From positions 1 through 22,543 of IMG/VR virus record IMGVR_UViG_3300046777_002249: a stretch of DNA of 22,543 bases; one strand, given 5' to 3'. Source of the DNA: a virus. The position numbers were made by a program, and so were the translations under genes. This document shows positions 21,617 through 22,543 of this stretch, in pieces (positions within the stretch are counted from its first letter, which is position 1; every line of letters begins with the position of its first letter). The notes under the pieces are model-generated. The model ran no database searches, was not told where the DNA came from, and was given only the letters and a program-made list of their open reading frames with translations.

Positions 21617-22226
21617 GTTTTTGACGCTCTTTTAAGTTAGCAAAAGTATCACCTTGCCCGCTTACATCATCTTTTGCATCATCGGGTTCTTCAATCTCAA
21701 TATATTCGTAATTATTACTTTTTTGGTTAGAAATACTCCCCAGTGTGACAAGTCGCAGACTTCCATTAGGGAAAGAATAGTCAAAAATACTTTTCTTATT
21801 CTCTGCCACACCTACGTCAATAATATTTCGGAGGGCTTCTACACCTTCAAGGAAGAACTTCCACTTATTCTTTGCAAAATCTCTTGCGGCTTCTTTTGTA
21901 GCAAAACCAAGAAGCATAGCCGTAGGATCAATTTCGATTCTTTTTCCACGGTAGTTGTTTAAGGTTTCTGTCCAAGCAATACGGGCAGATTTCATAGCTA
22001 CGATGTTTGGGATATATGGATTGTCCAAACATTCATAGACGTATTCCATATAAGGAGTTCGTCCTGTATCAAAAAATCCTACACCAAAGGAAGTTTCCTT
22101 TGAAGTAATAATCCTTCGACTCTTTGCCCATTCTGGTGTAGAAACATAAGGGGCCTTATAAAAAAGAGAGAGAAGAGTCCCAATGAACTTTCGTTCGGGA
22201 ATATTGTAGATGTTTCGTAAAGACAT
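21537..22226 (-). CDS. Large terminase, N-terminal part (ATPase), broken
   Basis: This frame carries the ATPase part of a gpA-type terminase. Residues 79-86 (KSARIAWT) match the deviant Walker A motif of lambda (KSARVGYS). YIEIEEPDD near 175-183 is the Walker B region, followed by VSGQGDTFANLKERQ and KFIFGGTPTFKDFS. The frame then ends in CRKGS and a stop. The expected continuation (SRVEKALK) is found in another frame from about 21560 downwards, so the gene is split. AAGGA precedes ATG 22226. Terminase cuts concatemeric DNA and pumps it into the procapsid. Whether the split is real, a sequencing error or a programmed shift cannot be told from one read of the DNA. Confidence 0.8.
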   Translation of the reverse strand: MSLRNIYNIPERKFIGTLLSLFYKAPYVSTPEWAKSRRIITSKETSFGVGFFDTGRTPYMEYVYECLDNPYIPNIVAMKSARIAWTETLNNYRGKRIEIDPTAMLLGFATKEAARDFAKNKWKFFLEGVEALRNIIDVGVAENKKSIFDYSFPNGSLRLVTLGSISNQKSNNYEYIEIEEPDDAKDDVSGQGDTFANLKERQKLVPTTKKKFIFGGTPTFKDFSCRKGS

Positions 22227-22229
22227 AAC

Positions 22230-22376
22230 TTATTCCTTTAAAATATCTAAGACGAATTCAAGACAATCTACCCAACCATCGTAATAACTAGAATCTTGCT
22301 TTTTTCTAACAATATCTCTTTTTTCCGTTCTTTTTTCTAGTTCTTTTTCTAAAACTTCAATGAGTTTATCATTCAT
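22230..22376 (-). CDS. Small helical protein, 48 residues
   Basis: The frame reads MNDKLIEVLEKELEKRTEKR and ends with DGWVDCLEFVLDILKE. The ATG follows an AAAAGGG stretch and overlaps the end of the upstream frame by 8 bp. The first two thirds form a strongly charged helix that could be a coiled coil; the end is amphipathic. Its stop is 3 bp before the terminase ATG, so it is coupled to it. It might be part of the terminase complex or a head-assembly helper. No family is recognised. Confidence 0.6.
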   Translation of the reverse strand: MNDKLIEVLEKELEKRTEKRDIVRKKQDSSYYDGWVDCLEFVLDILKE

Positions 22377-22543
22377 CCCTTTTCTCCGGTATAAATTGAA
22401 GTTCTAACATATCATCATCCAATCCTTTATCCATCATTTCACCAACAAAGTCCTCAATGTCGGTTTCACTTTGTTCAAGGATTTTCTGACCAAACTTATA
22501 CCAATTTTCAAGAATCTCATCAACTTTTTCTCTAACTTCGGGA
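22369..22543 (-). CDS. Partial gene at the window edge; possible small terminase subunit
   Basis: Only the last 57 residues are in the window (22542 down to the stop at 22369): an acidic helical stretch (REKVDEILENWYKFGQKILEQ, then DIEDFVGEMMDKGLDDDML) ending in LQFIPEKRDE. In lambda-type operons the small subunit (Nu1) lies directly before gpA, and its acidic C-terminus contacts gpA. Here the 48-residue gene intervenes. The call is from position only; the DNA-binding N-terminus lies outside the window. Confidence 0.45.
   Translation of the reverse strand, partial: PEVREKVDEILENWYKFGQKILEQSETDIEDFVGEMMDKGLDDDMLELQFIPEKRDE

Overview
The window looks like part of a temperate tailed bacteriophage that can probably also persist as a plasmid (a phage-plasmid). 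One strand carries a lambda-type DNA packaging and head module with tail and receptor-binding genes. The other strand carries a plasmid-type Rep_3 replication initiator next to an iteron-bearing, AT-rich, origin-like region. Coding is dense and mostly low in GC, with Shine-Dalgarno sites such as GGAG, AAGGA and TAAGGTAA. Rep_3 replicons and lambda-type heads point to a Gram-negative host, but the sequence does not identify the host. No tRNA, rRNA, CRISPR array, transposase, integrase, reverse transcriptase or lysis gene was recognised.

Layout, left to right. Bases 1-700 hold no gene; they are rich in short direct and inverted repeats and end in a promoter. Bases 728-3367 (plus strand) carry eight small accessory genes of mostly unknown function, one of them a 29-residue membrane peptide, separated by hairpins, terminators and small promoters. 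Bases 3368-3969 are non-coding and contain a possible short RNA, AT-rich stretches, two 22-bp-spaced iterons and the rep promoter. Bases 3970-5105 carry the Rep_3 initiator and an overlapping unknown gene, closed by a strong terminator at 5111-5144. Bases 5184-22543 form one long minus-strand structural operon.

The minus-strand operon, in transcription order (right to left), runs: a partial gene (possible small terminase subunit), a 48-residue protein, large terminase (frame-broken), a cytosine-methyltransferase-like protein, a gpW-like joiner, portal, S49 prohead protease with a nested scaffold start, gpD-like decoration protein, E-type major capsid protein, gpZ-like protein, a connector-like protein, tail terminator, a small protein, tail tube, a terminator, a Hep_Hag-repeat fibre, a small beta protein, a 1235-residue tail fibre and a last unknown gene. 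The order follows lambda closely through the head genes. No tape-measure gene lies between tube and fibres.

The main points of interest are: (1) a frame break in the terminase that looks like loss of a CT dinucleotide; (2) extra beta-domains inserted into or appended to the decoration protein, tail tube and tail fibre, one of them within a GC-rich patch nested in a LamG-like domain; (3) a near-consensus promoter in front of the protease-scaffold-capsid block; and (4) the plasmid-type replication region beside the virion genes. I found no clear candidate for an entirely new defence or mobile system.
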